The translations under genes and the position numbers were made by a program. Under the pieces are notes generated by a model. The model was not told the origin of the DNA and did not search any database. It saw nothing but the letters and a program-made list of their open reading frames with translations. This document shows, piece after piece, positions 27,395 to 35,916 of a stretch of 59,360 nucleotides of DNA (within the stretch, counting starts at the first letter, position 1; each line of letters opens with the position of its first letter). The stretch comes from an uncultured bacterium (GTDB taxonomy: Bacteria; Myxococcota_A; Polyangia; Polyangiales; Houyiibacteriaceae). The DNA is taken from positions 1 to 59,360 of the forward strand of contig CALJDU010000060.1 in assembly GCA_938024995.1 (NCBI GenBank). The letters are read 5' to 3'.

Positions 27395-27916
27395 TCACTC
27401 CGTCGGCGCGGCCGGCTCGGGCGACGCGGGTGCGGGGGCAGGTGTCGTGGGCGCGGGCGCAGTCGAAGCTGCGGGTGCCGCGGCAGCCCGAAGCGTTCGG
27501 ACATGGGTCACGAGCGCGCGGATGCCTTGCTCGGGAACGCGATCACCAAACGCTGGCATCATCCCGCGACCGCGCTCAATGACGGCCGCGATGCCTTCGT
27601 CAGTCGCGGCCTCTTGCCACTCCGCGCTGCGGAAGTCGGGCATCTGCATGACGGGTGCGCGTCCGGGACCATCGCCCGCTCCGGAACGTCCATGACAGCT
27701 CGCGCAGGTCACTTGATAGAGCGCCGCGGCCGCGCGCTCGGGTCCGCCACTGGGTCGACGTGGAGGACGTGCGCGACGCGCTGGGTCGGCCTGCGCGCGC
27801 GGGGGCTGCGTGTGGTCCTCGGCTGTCCACTCACGCGTCGGTGCGGACGGTTTCTCGCACGCGGCCAAGAGAACGACACACGACACAAGCGCGATACATG
27901 AAATCAGGCGGGACAC
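27395..27916 (-). CDS. Cytochrome c family lipoprotein
   Basis: 173 residues, GTG start at 27916. Lipoprotein signal (SCVVLLAAC), then an Arg/Pro-rich linker and a class I cytochrome c domain with one haem site, CASCH in YQVTCASCHGRSGAGDG. A likely Met axial ligand sits in RGRGMMPAFGDR. A low-complexity Ala/Pro/Thr tail follows. It is probably a membrane-tethered electron carrier on the periplasmic side. It lies downstream of the OmpA-type gene but is separated from it by a strong terminator, so it is likely transcribed separately. Confidence 0.88.
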   Translation of the reverse strand: MSRLISCIALVSCVVLLAACEKPSAPTREWTAEDHTQPPRAQADPARRARPPRRPSGGPERAAAALYQVTCASCHGRSGAGDGPGRAPVMQMPDFRSAEWQEAATDEGIAAVIERGRGMMPAFGDRVPEQGIRALVTHVRTLRAAAAPAASTAPAPTTPAPAPASPEPAAPTE

Positions 27917-27972
27917 CCCGGGAGCCTCGCGGAAGTCCCGCGAAGGCGCAACGTGCTTTCGTCTCGTTCATC

Positions 27973-27993
27973 AAGCGTTCGTCAACAACGCTT
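27973..27993. other. Inverted repeat upstream of the cytochrome gene
   Basis: AAGCGTT, seven-base loop, AACGCTT: a perfect seven-pair inverted repeat between the OmpA terminator and the cytochrome c start. It could be an operator or a second transcript-end hairpin. Confidence 0.45.
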
Positions 27994-27998
27994 AACGA

Positions 27999-28026
27999 AG
28001 AAAGGGAGCCGAGCGGCTCCCTTTCT
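27999..28026 (-). terminator. Rho-independent terminator of the OmpA-type gene
   Basis: A twelve-pair perfect stem (AGAAAGGGAGCC / GGCTCCCTTTCT) with loop GAGC lies 19 bases after the stop codon at 28045. Read on the minus strand it is followed by a T-rich run (TTCGTT after the CTTTCT arm), as expected for an intrinsic terminator. Confidence 0.85.
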
Positions 28027-28044
28027 CACGTTGGACGGGGTCGC

Positions 28045-30336
28045 TTACTCCGCCTGCTCTTTGATCTCGAACTGCACGCGACGGTTCCGCGCACGGTTCG
28101 CCGGCGTGATGTTCGGGACAAGCGGACGGGCCGGCCCAAAGCCGCGCGCCTCAAGACGGGAGCCCGCGACGCCGTGGTTGATGAGCCACTGGCGCACCGA
28201 CTCGGAGCGACGCTGAGAGAGGTCGATGTTGTGATCACGACCGCCACGGTTGTCCGTGTGGCCCTGAATCTCGACGAGCTGGATGTTCGGGTTACGGATA
28301 AGCACGTCGGCGATCTCGCTCATCAAGGCTTCCGAGGAAGACTCGATCTCAGCGCTATCGGTCACGAAGTTGATCTTGCGTCGGATGTTGATCGAGCGAC
28401 GACGCACGGTGACGAGCGCGCGCCTCGGACGCGGGATCATCGTGATCGTCGGAGTCGACTCAGCGCGCGCCGCGACGGTGAACGTCTGGAGCTTGATGAG
28501 GTGATCCTCCGCTTCGACGCGAGCGGTGTACTCGCCGGGGGGAAGATCCGCGAGCGCGAAGGTACCGTCAGCCGCAGCGGTCGCGGTGCGCTCCGCGGCG
28601 CCGGTGATCTGAATGGTCGCGCCGGCGATCGCCGCGCTCCCGTCACCGACGACACGGCCGGCCACGGAACCGACGCGCGGAAGCGCCTCGAGCTCACAGC
28701 GAACCTCGACCTCAACGACGTCGCCCTCTTCGGGACGCTCGTCAGGGATGGTGCCGGAGCAGGTGCCCGCGTTGTACTCGGGGTGGCTGATCGCGATCTG
28801 AACCTCGCCGGGATCGAAGAGGTACGTCGTAAAGCGACCGTCGCCCGAGGTCACGAGCGGGTTCCGCTCCTGGCCAGGGAAGGTCACGATCGCGTTGGCG
28901 ATGGCGGTCTCTGTGCCCTGCTCGACGGCGAGGCCCTTCACGCGACCACGAAGCGGCGGCGGGATGTTGACCTCGACGCGACGCTCGACCTCGCGAACGA
29001 CCGGCTCGGGCGCAGGCGGCTCGACGGTGTCGTAGGCGTAGGAGAGACCGAGAAGGATGTTCCAAGGCATGTTCGGAGCGAGCTCACGAACGAAAGTGGA
29101 GGTACCGGTCAGCCCCACGTCCGCGCCGACCAAGAAGGAGAGGCCTTCGACGGGCGGGAGAACGCGAACACCGAGCGAGAGCGACATCGGGAAGGACGAG
29201 ATGCCCTGCTTGTCGAGACAGCCATCCGCTCCGACGGCCGGCTCATCCGGCGAGTCGCCCGGAATGAACAGGCACGAGTAGCCCTGGCGGTTGATCGGGA
29301 TGCCCCACGTCCACTCCACGATGGGCGAGAGGTGGAAGTTGCTGTCGCCGATCTCGAACGGCGCCTCGAAGCCAAGCGCGAGGTTGAGGAAATCGGTGCG
29401 GTTGATGTTGAGGCCGAAGCGCTCGATGGTCGTGATGAGGTGCCGGTCCTCGTTGATGATGTCCGGCATCGGGTCCTCAAGGTTGTCGTAACGCGCCTGC
29501 TCGACATCCGTGATCAGCTTCGCGCTGTTGTCGAAGTAGTACTGCGCGTTGAAGCGAATCACGAGCGGGATGGAGCGGTCCAAGCCGCGGAAGTCAGCGG
29601 TCATGTTCGCGCGAATGCCGAAGCTCGTGCTCTTGAAGACCAGTCCGATGTCCCCGACCGTGTTGAGCAGCGAGATGGAAAGGTCACCACCAAGGCTCAA
29701 GACCGGCGAGAGGCGATGGAACGCCTTGATGCCGAGCTGCGCGTCGCCGAGGACCTGGAAGAGCGTGGGGTCTCCCTGGTCGTTCGAGTTGGCGTAGCTC
29801 TGAATCGAGACCCAGAGCTCGATGTTCTCGTGGACGGTCGCGTTGAGCGAGAGGGAACCGCCGATGTGTGAAGCGGAGTCGCCGTCAAATCCGTCCGACG
29901 CGCCGACGATGAAGCCGCTCGTCGTGAAGAACTCAGTCAGCAGCTGAACGCGGAACGTGCCAACCGCCGCGCTCGCCGCGTCGACGGTGCGAAGACCACC
30001 CACCGGGCCGAACCAGCTGTTGTGCGAACGGAACAAGCGCGCGCGAAGCTCTTCGTCTTCGGTCGCGGGCTCGTCACCGTCTTCATCATCTCGCTCAGCG
30101 ATGTCGGCGCCATCGGCTTCGGCATCCGCGAGGTCCGCTTCGAACTCATCTGCAAACTCATCGTCTGCAGCGTCGGCGGCCGCTTGCGGCGTGGGTGCCT
30201 CGGCTTCGCGGTCGAACTCGTCCGCGAACTCATCATCAAACTCATCATCGAATCCGTCTTGCGCGTGTGCCGATCCAGCCCAGCCCGCAAAGGCGAGGGT
30301 GACGACGAGAACAAAACGGAAAAAGGCGGAAGGCAT
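28045..30336 (-). CDS. Large OmpA-family outer-membrane protein with carboxypeptidase-regulatory-like domains
   Basis: 763 residues. The ATG at 30336 is preceded by AAGGAG. After a signal peptide (FAGWAGSAHA) comes an acidic Asp/Glu/Phe repeat (DDEFDDEF-type) of about 80 residues. A probable beta-barrel region spans about 100-430. Two carboxypeptidase-regulatory-like beta domains follow (GRVKGLAVEQGTETAIANAI; GSVAGRVVGDGSAAIAGATI). The C-terminal OmpA peptidoglycan-binding domain has INFVTDSAEI, VEIQGHTDNRG and LSQRRSESVRQWL. It likely links outer membrane and murein and may scaffold other envelope proteins. TraB-like proteins of myxobacteria share the OmpA end, but no traA partner is seen here. 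Confidence 0.88.
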   Translation of the reverse strand: MPSAFFRFVLVVTLAFAGWAGSAHAQDGFDDEFDDEFADEFDREAEAPTPQAAADAADDEFADEFEADLADAEADGADIAERDDEDGDEPATEDEELRARLFRSHNSWFGPVGGLRTVDAASAAVGTFRVQLLTEFFTTSGFIVGASDGFDGDSASHIGGSLSLNATVHENIELWVSIQSYANSNDQGDPTLFQVLGDAQLGIKAFHRLSPVLSLGGDLSISLLNTVGDIGLVFKSTSFGIRANMTADFRGLDRSIPLVIRFNAQYYFDNSAKLITDVEQARYDNLEDPMPDIINEDRHLITTIERFGLNINRTDFLNLALGFEAPFEIGDSNFHLSPIVEWTWGIPINRQGYSCLFIPGDSPDEPAVGADGCLDKQGISSFPMSLSLGVRVLPPVEGLSFLVGADVGLTGTSTFVRELAPNMPWNILLGLSYAYDTVEPPAPEPVVREVERRVEVNIPPPLRGRVKGLAVEQGTETAIANAIVTFPGQERNPLVTSGDGRFTTYLFDPGEVQIAISHPEYNAGTCSGTIPDERPEEGDVVEVEVRCELEALPRVGSVAGRVVGDGSAAIAGATIQITGAAERTATAAADGTFALADLPPGEYTARVEAEDHLIKLQTFTVAARAESTPTITMIPRPRRALVTVRRRSINIRRKINFVTDSAEIESSSEALMSEIADVLIRNPNIQLVEIQGHTDNRGGRDHNIDLSQRRSESVRQWLINHGVAGSRLEARGFGPARPLVPNITPANRARNRRVQFEIKEQAE

Positions 30337-30364
30337 GCGTGCTCCTTGAAGGCAAGCGGGGTCG

Positions 30365-30421
30365 GCCCGCGCGGGCGCTTTCGTGCGGGGTTTCTACACA
30401 ATCGCGTGGAATCAGTCCACG
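30365..30421 (-). other. Palindromes in the 5' region of the OmpA-type gene
   Basis: GCCCGCGCGGGC (30365-30376) is a perfect 12-base palindrome. CGTGGA-ATCAG-TCCACG (30405-30421) is a six-pair hairpin. Both lie 30-85 bases before the start codon and may be leader RNA structures or operator sites. No promoter could be assigned with confidence. Confidence 0.35.
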
Positions 30422-30603
30422 TTCTGATGTGTCACCGTGTGTCGGGTCGATTGACGCACACTGCGTTGCACTCGCCGTGCCGCTCTCACCCCAACGACAA
30501 CCCGCCAAATATCCACACGGAGTCGATCACCCAGCGGTCCCGAAGCGCACGCTTCAGGCTTAGGTGAGAACGATCGTCAACATACGAACGCGCGCGATTT
30601 AGG

Positions 30604-30948
30604 CTATTCGGTGGCGACGTGCAGCGTGACCCGCCCCGAAGGGGGGATCATCACGGTGTGGGGCTCAGGGCCCTCGTCGTCACCGTCCTGCGTCAGCGTA
30701 GCGGTGTACAGCCCACCTGGAACGTCCGCGATCCGGCACGAGCCCTCTTCGGTCACGCAAGAGAACGTTTCGCCTTCGCCGATCTTCGGAACGAGTGTGA
30801 CGGTTCCGTTCGCGGGCTCTCCAGACGGGGTCGCGACCTCCACGATCACCAGCGCCTCCGCCAACGCGACCGAGATCGGGAGGGCGAGCCCCACCAACAA
30901 AGCGAGCAGTGAAGCGGAGAGAAATCGGGAGTTTCGTCGGGCTGGCAT
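30604..30948 (-). CDS. Small secreted protein with a regulatory-like beta domain
   Basis: 114 residues from the ATG at 30948, which begins a clear signal peptide (SLLALLVGLALPISVALA). The mature part (VIVEVATPSGEPANGTVTLV, CRIADVPGGLYTATLTQDG, PPSGRVTLHVA) resembles one carboxypeptidase-regulatory-like or Cna-B-like beta sandwich, with a Cys pair. The longer upstream frame is not supported. It is divergent from the sulfatase-like gene at 31113 and 267 bases from the OmpA-type gene, whose regulatory-like domains it resembles. Confidence 0.75.
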   Translation of the reverse strand: MPARRNSRFLSASLLALLVGLALPISVALAEALVIVEVATPSGEPANGTVTLVPKIGEGETFSCVTEEGSCRIADVPGGLYTATLTQDGDDEGPEPHTVMIPPSGRVTLHVATE

Positions 30949-31112
30949 TTGGGATTCCACGGCGTCTGCGGATGGGACGGACGAATCCGTACGACATTCA
31001 GAGCCTACCACCGATTGCGAAAGAGACTGTCTGAACGCCGCAATTTGTCTCACCGCGCAGGTTGAACACGGCGAACTTGAGTCGGCGATCTGGAAGAAGC
31101 AGTCTCGCGTCC

Positions 31113-33413
31113 ATGCGTCTGTCTTTCGTGTACGCCGTTTGTCTGAGTCTCCTCGCGTGTGGGCCCTCGCTGAGCGAGCCCACCAGTCCTCCATCGGTCC
31201 CCGAAGCCACCGACAACGAGGTCGTGATCGATCAAGCAGCCCCGCGCACCGAGGCGACGGAGCCCACACCCGAGACCGAAGTCGCCGCCCCCACGGCGCC
31301 TCGCCATCGCGTCCGTTTCGACCTCGCCGAACACCTTGAGCGCGCAGAGGTTCGCGAAGGCGAGAACCTGTTCGTCGATCTCGGTACGCCTGCCGGAGAC
31401 AAGTACACGCTCGGCGGATGGTCGATGTCTGCGCGCGCTCATGAGCTCGACGAGACGCGCGCCATCCTCGGACGCGGTACCAAGCTCAAGCTACAGCTTC
31501 CCTTCACCGGCACTGACGCCACGCTCACCTTGCGGCTCAAGGCGCTCCACTCTTCGCGGTTGGTTCTCTACGTCAACGGACGCGACCTCGCGACCATCGA
31601 GGCGCCCCGCGACGAATTCGGGATCGTTCGCGTGAACATCGCGGCCGATCGACTCCGCGACGGAGAGAACGAGTTGATGATCCGATCACGCGGGTCACGA
31701 AGCGTCCCGGGCACCGCTGGGGGTCGCTCCGGGGTCGCGGTGGACTGGATGCGGATCGGGCCTCGTGGAGACGAAGGAATCGCGCCGGTTGGGCGCCTCG
31801 CGATGATCGATCGCGGCGTCTCGGCGCTCCGCGTCCCGGATGGTTGGTCGCTCGGGTTCGCGAGCGTGGTCCCGGAGGGCGGCAGGCTCCGCGCGGTCAT
31901 CGCGGGTGAAGGTGAGCTGACCGTGAAGGCCGTTCGCGATGGAGAAGAGACGCTGACGGTCGCCACCTCGCGCGCGGGCCGGCTCGACGTTCCGCTCGAC
32001 GCGCTCGCCGGCGATCTCACGCGTCTCGATCTTCACGCAAATGGATCGCTCGTGTTGCTTCGTCCTGTCATCGTGACCCAAGACCATCGCGAGGTCCCCG
32101 AGTTCACGCGCCCCCGCAACGTGCTCCTCTACCTCATCGACACGCTGCGCGCGGACAAGCTCTCGCCGTACAATCAGCAGACCCGCGTGGAGACCCCTGG
32201 CCTCGCGCGCTTTTTGGAAGCCGCCAGCACGATGGCGTCCGCGCGAAGCCAAGAGAACTGGACGAAGCCGAGCGTCGCCACCCTGCTCTCTTCGCTCATG
32301 CCCTGGCAGCACACCGCGACCCAGAGCGACTCGGTGGTCCCGCGCTCGGTGGAGCTGCTCCCCGAGATCCTCATGGAGCGCGGCTTCTACACGGGCTCCT
32401 TCATCGCGAACGGATACGTCTCGGATCGCTTCGGCTTCCGGCAAGGCTGGGACACCTACCGCAACTACATCCGCGAAGGGCGCCGGACGCGCGCAGAGTT
32501 TGTCGCCGCCGATGTTCTCGAGTGGCTCGACGCGCGACCGGCCGAGAGCCCCTTCTTCTTGTACGTCCACACGATCGATCCACACGTGCCCTACCGCCCG
32601 CCGAGCTCGATCCTCGCGCGCTACGCCCCCGCGAACTACGAGGGGCCGGTCAGCTTCCGGCGCGACCCAGCGTTCCTCGAGAACGTAAAGCTCGGGCGCA
32701 TCTCGTTGGGAGCGCGTGATCGCCAGTACCTCGAGGCGCTCTACGACGGCGAGATCACCTATCACGACACTCACTTCGCGGCGATCCTCGACGCGCTCGA
32801 GCGACGCGAGATCGCGGACGACACGATGGTCGTCGTCACGAGCGATCACGGCGAGGAGTTTTGGGACCACGGCTCGGTCGGTCACGGACACTCGGTCTAC
32901 GACGAGCTCCTGCACGTGCCGCTCTTCGTTCGTCTCCCCGGCGCGCAGACGTTGTCGCGGGTCGACTCCAGCGTCGGTCTCGTCGACGTCCTGCCGACCA
33001 TCCTCGACGCGCTCGGACAAGAGATCCCCGACCACGCCGCCGGGACCTCGTTTTTGCCGCAGCTGCTTGGACAAGACGACGGCGCGCCGCGGGTCGCGGT
33101 CAGCGGGTTCATGGAGAACTGGCGAACGTGCGTCGTCGGTGATCTTAAGCTCACCCAGCGACCGCGGAACCGAAGCAAGGTTTTCGATCTCGCGGCCGAC
33201 CCCGGGGAGGAGACCGACCTCGCGGAGTCACGTCCATTGGCGCTGCGCTACCTCCGCGGACTCATGGGCATCCGGCTGGGCGCGACCGTGCGGGAACGTC
33301 AGCGATCACGACGTCCGAGCGCGCGCCCAGCAGCGGCGACACATGAGAGCGAGAGCGTCGAGATCGACGACGAGATGCGCGAGCAGCTGCGGCAGCTCGG
33401 GTATGTCGAGTGA
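31113..33413 (+). CDS. Sulfatase/phosphotransferase-superfamily lipoprotein
   Basis: 766 residues from the ATG at 31113, which starts a lipoprotein signal (CLSLLACG). An acidic/Pro linker and a beta-sandwich region (about 60-330) precede an alkaline-phosphatase-superfamily domain. Motifs are LLYLIDTLRADKL (metal Asp), NWTKPSVATLLS, HTIDPHVPYRP, TSDHGEEFWDHGS, GHGHSVYDELLHVP. At the position of the sulfatase Cys/Ser nucleophile stands Thr (T-K-P-S-V), and the usual following Arg is absent. The true reaction may therefore be phosphotransfer or phosphodiester cleavage, as in LtaS-type enzymes, rather than sulfate hydrolysis. The tail (LRQLGYVE) is common in myxobacterial members. The TGA overlaps the next gene's GTG. 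Confidence 0.88.
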   Translation: MRLSFVYAVCLSLLACGPSLSEPTSPPSVPEATDNEVVIDQAAPRTEATEPTPETEVAAPTAPRHRVRFDLAEHLERAEVREGENLFVDLGTPAGDKYTLGGWSMSARAHELDETRAILGRGTKLKLQLPFTGTDATLTLRLKALHSSRLVLYVNGRDLATIEAPRDEFGIVRVNIAADRLRDGENELMIRSRGSRSVPGTAGGRSGVAVDWMRIGPRGDEGIAPVGRLAMIDRGVSALRVPDGWSLGFASVVPEGGRLRAVIAGEGELTVKAVRDGEETLTVATSRAGRLDVPLDALAGDLTRLDLHANGSLVLLRPVIVTQDHREVPEFTRPRNVLLYLIDTLRADKLSPYNQQTRVETPGLARFLEAASTMASARSQENWTKPSVATLLSSLMPWQHTATQSDSVVPRSVELLPEILMERGFYTGSFIANGYVSDRFGFRQGWDTYRNYIREGRRTRAEFVAADVLEWLDARPAESPFFLYVHTIDPHVPYRPPSSILARYAPANYEGPVSFRRDPAFLENVKLGRISLGARDRQYLEALYDGEITYHDTHFAAILDALERREIADDTMVVVTSDHGEEFWDHGSVGHGHSVYDELLHVPLFVRLPGAQTLSRVDSSVGLVDVLPTILDALGQEIPDHAAGTSFLPQLLGQDDGAPRVAVSGFMENWRTCVVGDLKLTQRPRNRSKVFDLAADPGEETDLAESRPLALRYLRGLMGIRLGATVRERQRSRRPSARPAAATHESESVEIDDEMREQLRQLGYVE

Positions 33414-34243
33414 CGAAGGGGCCGGCGCGCTTCCCCACCATTCATGAAGACGGCGATGGCACCTGGATCGGGATGAACCCGATCAGGACCTTCGCGTTGT
33501 GGGTCGTCTTCATGATGATGTTCCTCTGCATTGCCGACGCGAGCCCGCTGAACACCGAGGACTTCAGCATGGTGGTTTTCGGCATCATCCTTCCCACGAT
33601 CGCGGCTGGGATCGTGAGCGTAATGGCGAACAAGCGCGCCGAGCGGGCGCGCTTCGACCCGGTAGGCGTGACCGTCGGCGACGATGGAGTTCATCTGCTC
33701 GAAGACAACATGTCGGCCTTCCTGCACTTCGCGGAACTCGCTGAAGTCAGCTGGGACGGCGGAAGCTGCCGACTCACGAAACGCGATCACACCTTCCTCA
33801 CGTTCCATCCGCTCGATGACGCGGACTTCCGAAAACGCCTCGAAGAAAAGAGAGCGGAGTATGCCTCGCGCAAGCGTGTTCGCGTCGTGACCTCGTTCGG
33901 ACCGAAGACCGGCGAGAGCGCGAGCGACTGGGCCGCGCGGATGGCCTCGCGCGACGGGAACGCTTACCGCGGCCACGCACCGACGCACCACGAGCTCGTC
34001 CGGATCGCGCGAGACCCCACCCGCCGGCGGCGACTGGATCGGATCGGCGCCGCGCTGGCGCTACGCGACGCTCCGGCCGCGGTCAAAAACGAGGTTCGCG
34101 AAGCGATCGTGAGCCTCGCGGACCAGGAACTCGCGGAGGCGCTCACGAACGCCTTGGAAGGTGAGGTGGATGAAGCGCTCCTCGCGGACGCCGACGTCAA
34201 TCCGGAAGGGCAGTCGAGCCCCGCGACCCACGCGCTAGACTGA
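33410..34243 (+). CDS. Paralogous membrane protein 1 of 4, unknown family
   Basis: 277 residues, GTG start overlapping the sulfatase-like stop (GTGA). Two hydrophobic helices (about 24-72) are followed by a beta-rich, PH-like segment (GVTVGDDGVHLLEDN, FLHFAELAEVSW, HTFLTFHPLDDADF). The rest is a helical tail with the recurring pattern HHELVRIARDPTRRRR, RIGAALALRDAP, REAIVSLADQELAEAL. The same architecture recurs in the next three genes (34406, 35143, 35903), so this is the first of a tandem family. The beta segment resembles bacterial PH (DUF304-like) domains, but this is not certain. Confidence 0.8.
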   Translation: MTKGPARFPTIHEDGDGTWIGMNPIRTFALWVVFMMMFLCIADASPLNTEDFSMVVFGIILPTIAAGIVSVMANKRAERARFDPVGVTVGDDGVHLLEDNMSAFLHFAELAEVSWDGGSCRLTKRDHTFLTFHPLDDADFRKRLEEKRAEYASRKRVRVVTSFGPKTGESASDWAARMASRDGNAYRGHAPTHHELVRIARDPTRRRRLDRIGAALALRDAPAAVKNEVREAIVSLADQELAEALTNALEGEVDEALLADADVNPEGQSSPATHALD

Positions 34244-34320
34244 TGCGTGGTCGCCCGCTTCACTACAGAGCTCCACGAACGTTTCGATCCGCTGGCGCGT
34301 CTGGCTCGATGGAGAGGTGT

Positions 34321-34380
34321 TGGCGAGCAGGCATGGCGAGCAGGCATGGCGAGCAGGCGAGCAGGCATGGCGAGCGCGTG
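34321..34380. repeat. Tandem 13-bp repeats between paralogues 1 and 2
   Basis: Three near-perfect copies of TGGCGAGCAGGCA start at 34321, 34334 and 34347. The third contains an extra GCGAGCAG, and a partial fourth starts at 34368. They are contiguous, with no spacers, and lie in the 160-base gap before the second paralogue. Confidence 0.85.
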
Positions 34381-34405
34381 CGTTACGTGATGTGCTTAGG
34401 GACGC

Positions 34406-35146
34406 ATGGCGCGGAGGTTCCAGATTCGGCGTGTCGCGCTGGCCCGCGCGGTCAGGGCGCACCCCGCCGCGGTCATTGGTCTAAGCGTCGCGTCGAGCGC
34501 CGCGCTCACCCTCAGCCTTGAGCCGCTCGCGGAAGCGCTCTCGCTCTCCACCGCGGCGACGCTCTCGCTGGTCACGTGGCTCGTCGTCGCGTTGGTCGTG
34601 TTCGCGTTCAAAGCGACCCGGCGCCGCGAGGTCGAGCGTGACGCTGGCGAGCTCGTGCTCGGCGCGGACGGTTTCGTGATCACGGAGCGGAGCGCCGAGA
34701 GCTTCATTTCGTTTCATGAGGTCGAGTCCCTCAAGCAGACGCGACGCGGCGCGACCGTGACCCTCGTCGACGGAGAGATCACGCTGCGCACGAGCGAGGA
34801 ATGCGCGCGCGCGCTGCAGGCGGCCCTGGATCGCTTTCGCACCCAGCCAGAGTTCGCTCCCGCGACGCTCTGCGGACGGCGGGACGAGAGCTTCGACGAC
34901 TGGCGCGCGCGAATGCGAGAACTTCGCGGGGACTACCGCGGGGGCGCGCTCAGCGAAGAAGACCTTCGGCGCATCGCGACGAACCCGACGACGCCGCGAG
35001 ACCAACGCGTCGGCGCCGTCCTCGCGCTCGGGAGCGCGCCCAGGAAGGTCCGGGTGGAGATCGCGGACGCCGCTGAAGAGATGGTGGAGCCCGCGCTCCA
35101 AGAAGATCTTCGCCGCGCCCTCGCGTACAACGAAGAGAGAGCATGA
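34406..35146 (+). CDS. Paralogous membrane protein 2 of 4, unknown family
   Basis: 246 residues. Two hydrophobic helices (about 20-68), a basic stop-transfer (KATRRREVERD), the beta segment (GELVLGADGFVITERS, FISFHEVESLKQ, ATVTLVDGEITL), then the shared helical tail (EEDLRRIATNPTTPRDQRV, GAVLALGSAPRKVRVEIADAAEE). It is clearly homologous to paralogues 1, 3 and 4 in order and motif spacing. Its TGA overlaps the next ATG (ATGA). Confidence 0.8.
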   Translation: MARRFQIRRVALARAVRAHPAAVIGLSVASSAALTLSLEPLAEALSLSTAATLSLVTWLVVALVVFAFKATRRREVERDAGELVLGADGFVITERSAESFISFHEVESLKQTRRGATVTLVDGEITLRTSEECARALQAALDRFRTQPEFAPATLCGRRDESFDDWRARMRELRGDYRGGALSEEDLRRIATNPTTPRDQRVGAVLALGSAPRKVRVEIADAAEEMVEPALQEDLRRALAYNEERA

Positions 35147-35916
35147 GCACCGAACGTTTCCAGACCGAGATCACGCTGCCAGGTCGCGCCTCCGCGGACT
35201 CGAAAGTCTCGATGTACGCGACCAGCGCGGCCGCGGTCGGCGCGCTCAGCGCGGGGACGCTCGTCATCGAGACCTATCTCCCGGCCGCCCGCGCCATCGC
35301 GTACGCCGTGCTCTTCTGCGCGGTGGGCGCCGTCACGATTCGAACACAGTGGCTCACGCGTGAGCGCGAGAACGAAGGGAAGCGCGAAGCCGGCGAGGTC
35401 ACGATGGGCGACGACGGGCTCCGGATCTGCGAGCTCGACGAAGAGCGCTTCGTGCACTGGGCCGAGATCAAAGAGATCGACGGAGCCAAAGGCGCCTATC
35501 GCGTCACCACGCGAGACGGCGGGCTGATCCGGTTCAAGGTGACGCATGACGACGCCTTCAGCGAAGCGCTTCGGCGCCGCCAAAGAGCCTTCGAGAGCGC
35601 GCCCAAGGTTCGCGTCGCCGAGGGTTACCGTCGTCATGGCGAAGACGTCGGCGCGTGGGTGTCACGCGTTCGCTCTGCGAAAGGCGGGTTTCGCGGGACC
35701 GCGATCGACCAGGAAGAGCTGACCCGGATCGCAGAGAGCCCACACGCGGTCGCCGAACAACGAATCGCCGCTGCGATCGCGGTGCGCGATGTCGAACCGC
35801 TCCGTGTACGCGTGGAGGACGCGGCCAAGCGCATCGCGAACGCGAAGCTCTCTCAGGCGATGTTGGCCGCGCTTGACGATGAGCTCACCGATGAACTGGT
35901 CGATGCGACGCTTTGA
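35143..35916 (+). CDS. Paralogous membrane protein 3 of 4, unknown family
   Basis: 257 residues. Two hydrophobic helices (about 26-68) and the beta segment (GEVTMGDDGLRICELDEE, FVHWAEIKEIDGAKG, GGLIRFKVTHDDAF). The junction KVRVAEGYRRHGEDVGAWV is shared with paralogue 4. The helical tail contains QEELTRIAESP, EQRIAAAIAVRDVEPLRVRV and LAALDDELTDELVD. It overlaps paralogue 4 by 14 bases and paralogue 2 by 4. Confidence 0.82.
   Translation: MSTERFQTEITLPGRASADSKVSMYATSAAAVGALSAGTLVIETYLPAARAIAYAVLFCAVGAVTIRTQWLTRERENEGKREAGEVTMGDDGLRICELDEERFVHWAEIKEIDGAKGAYRVTTRDGGLIRFKVTHDDAFSEALRRRQRAFESAPKVRVAEGYRRHGEDVGAWVSRVRSAKGGFRGTAIDQEELTRIAESPHAVAEQRIAAAIAVRDVEPLRVRVEDAAKRIANAKLSQAMLAALDDELTDELVDATL

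Noticed and set aside
27655..29871. 738-codon plus-strand frame over the cytochrome and OmpA-type genes
   Set aside because: Crosses a strong terminator and two real opposite-strand genes; no motif.
28045..30336. OmpA-type gene as traB of the outer-membrane exchange system
   Set aside because: Shares the OmpA end only; no traA-like neighbour and different N-terminal architecture.
31695..33074. 459-codon antisense frame over the sulfatase-like gene
   Set aside because: Shadow of a well-supported gene; no signal, domain or ribosome site.
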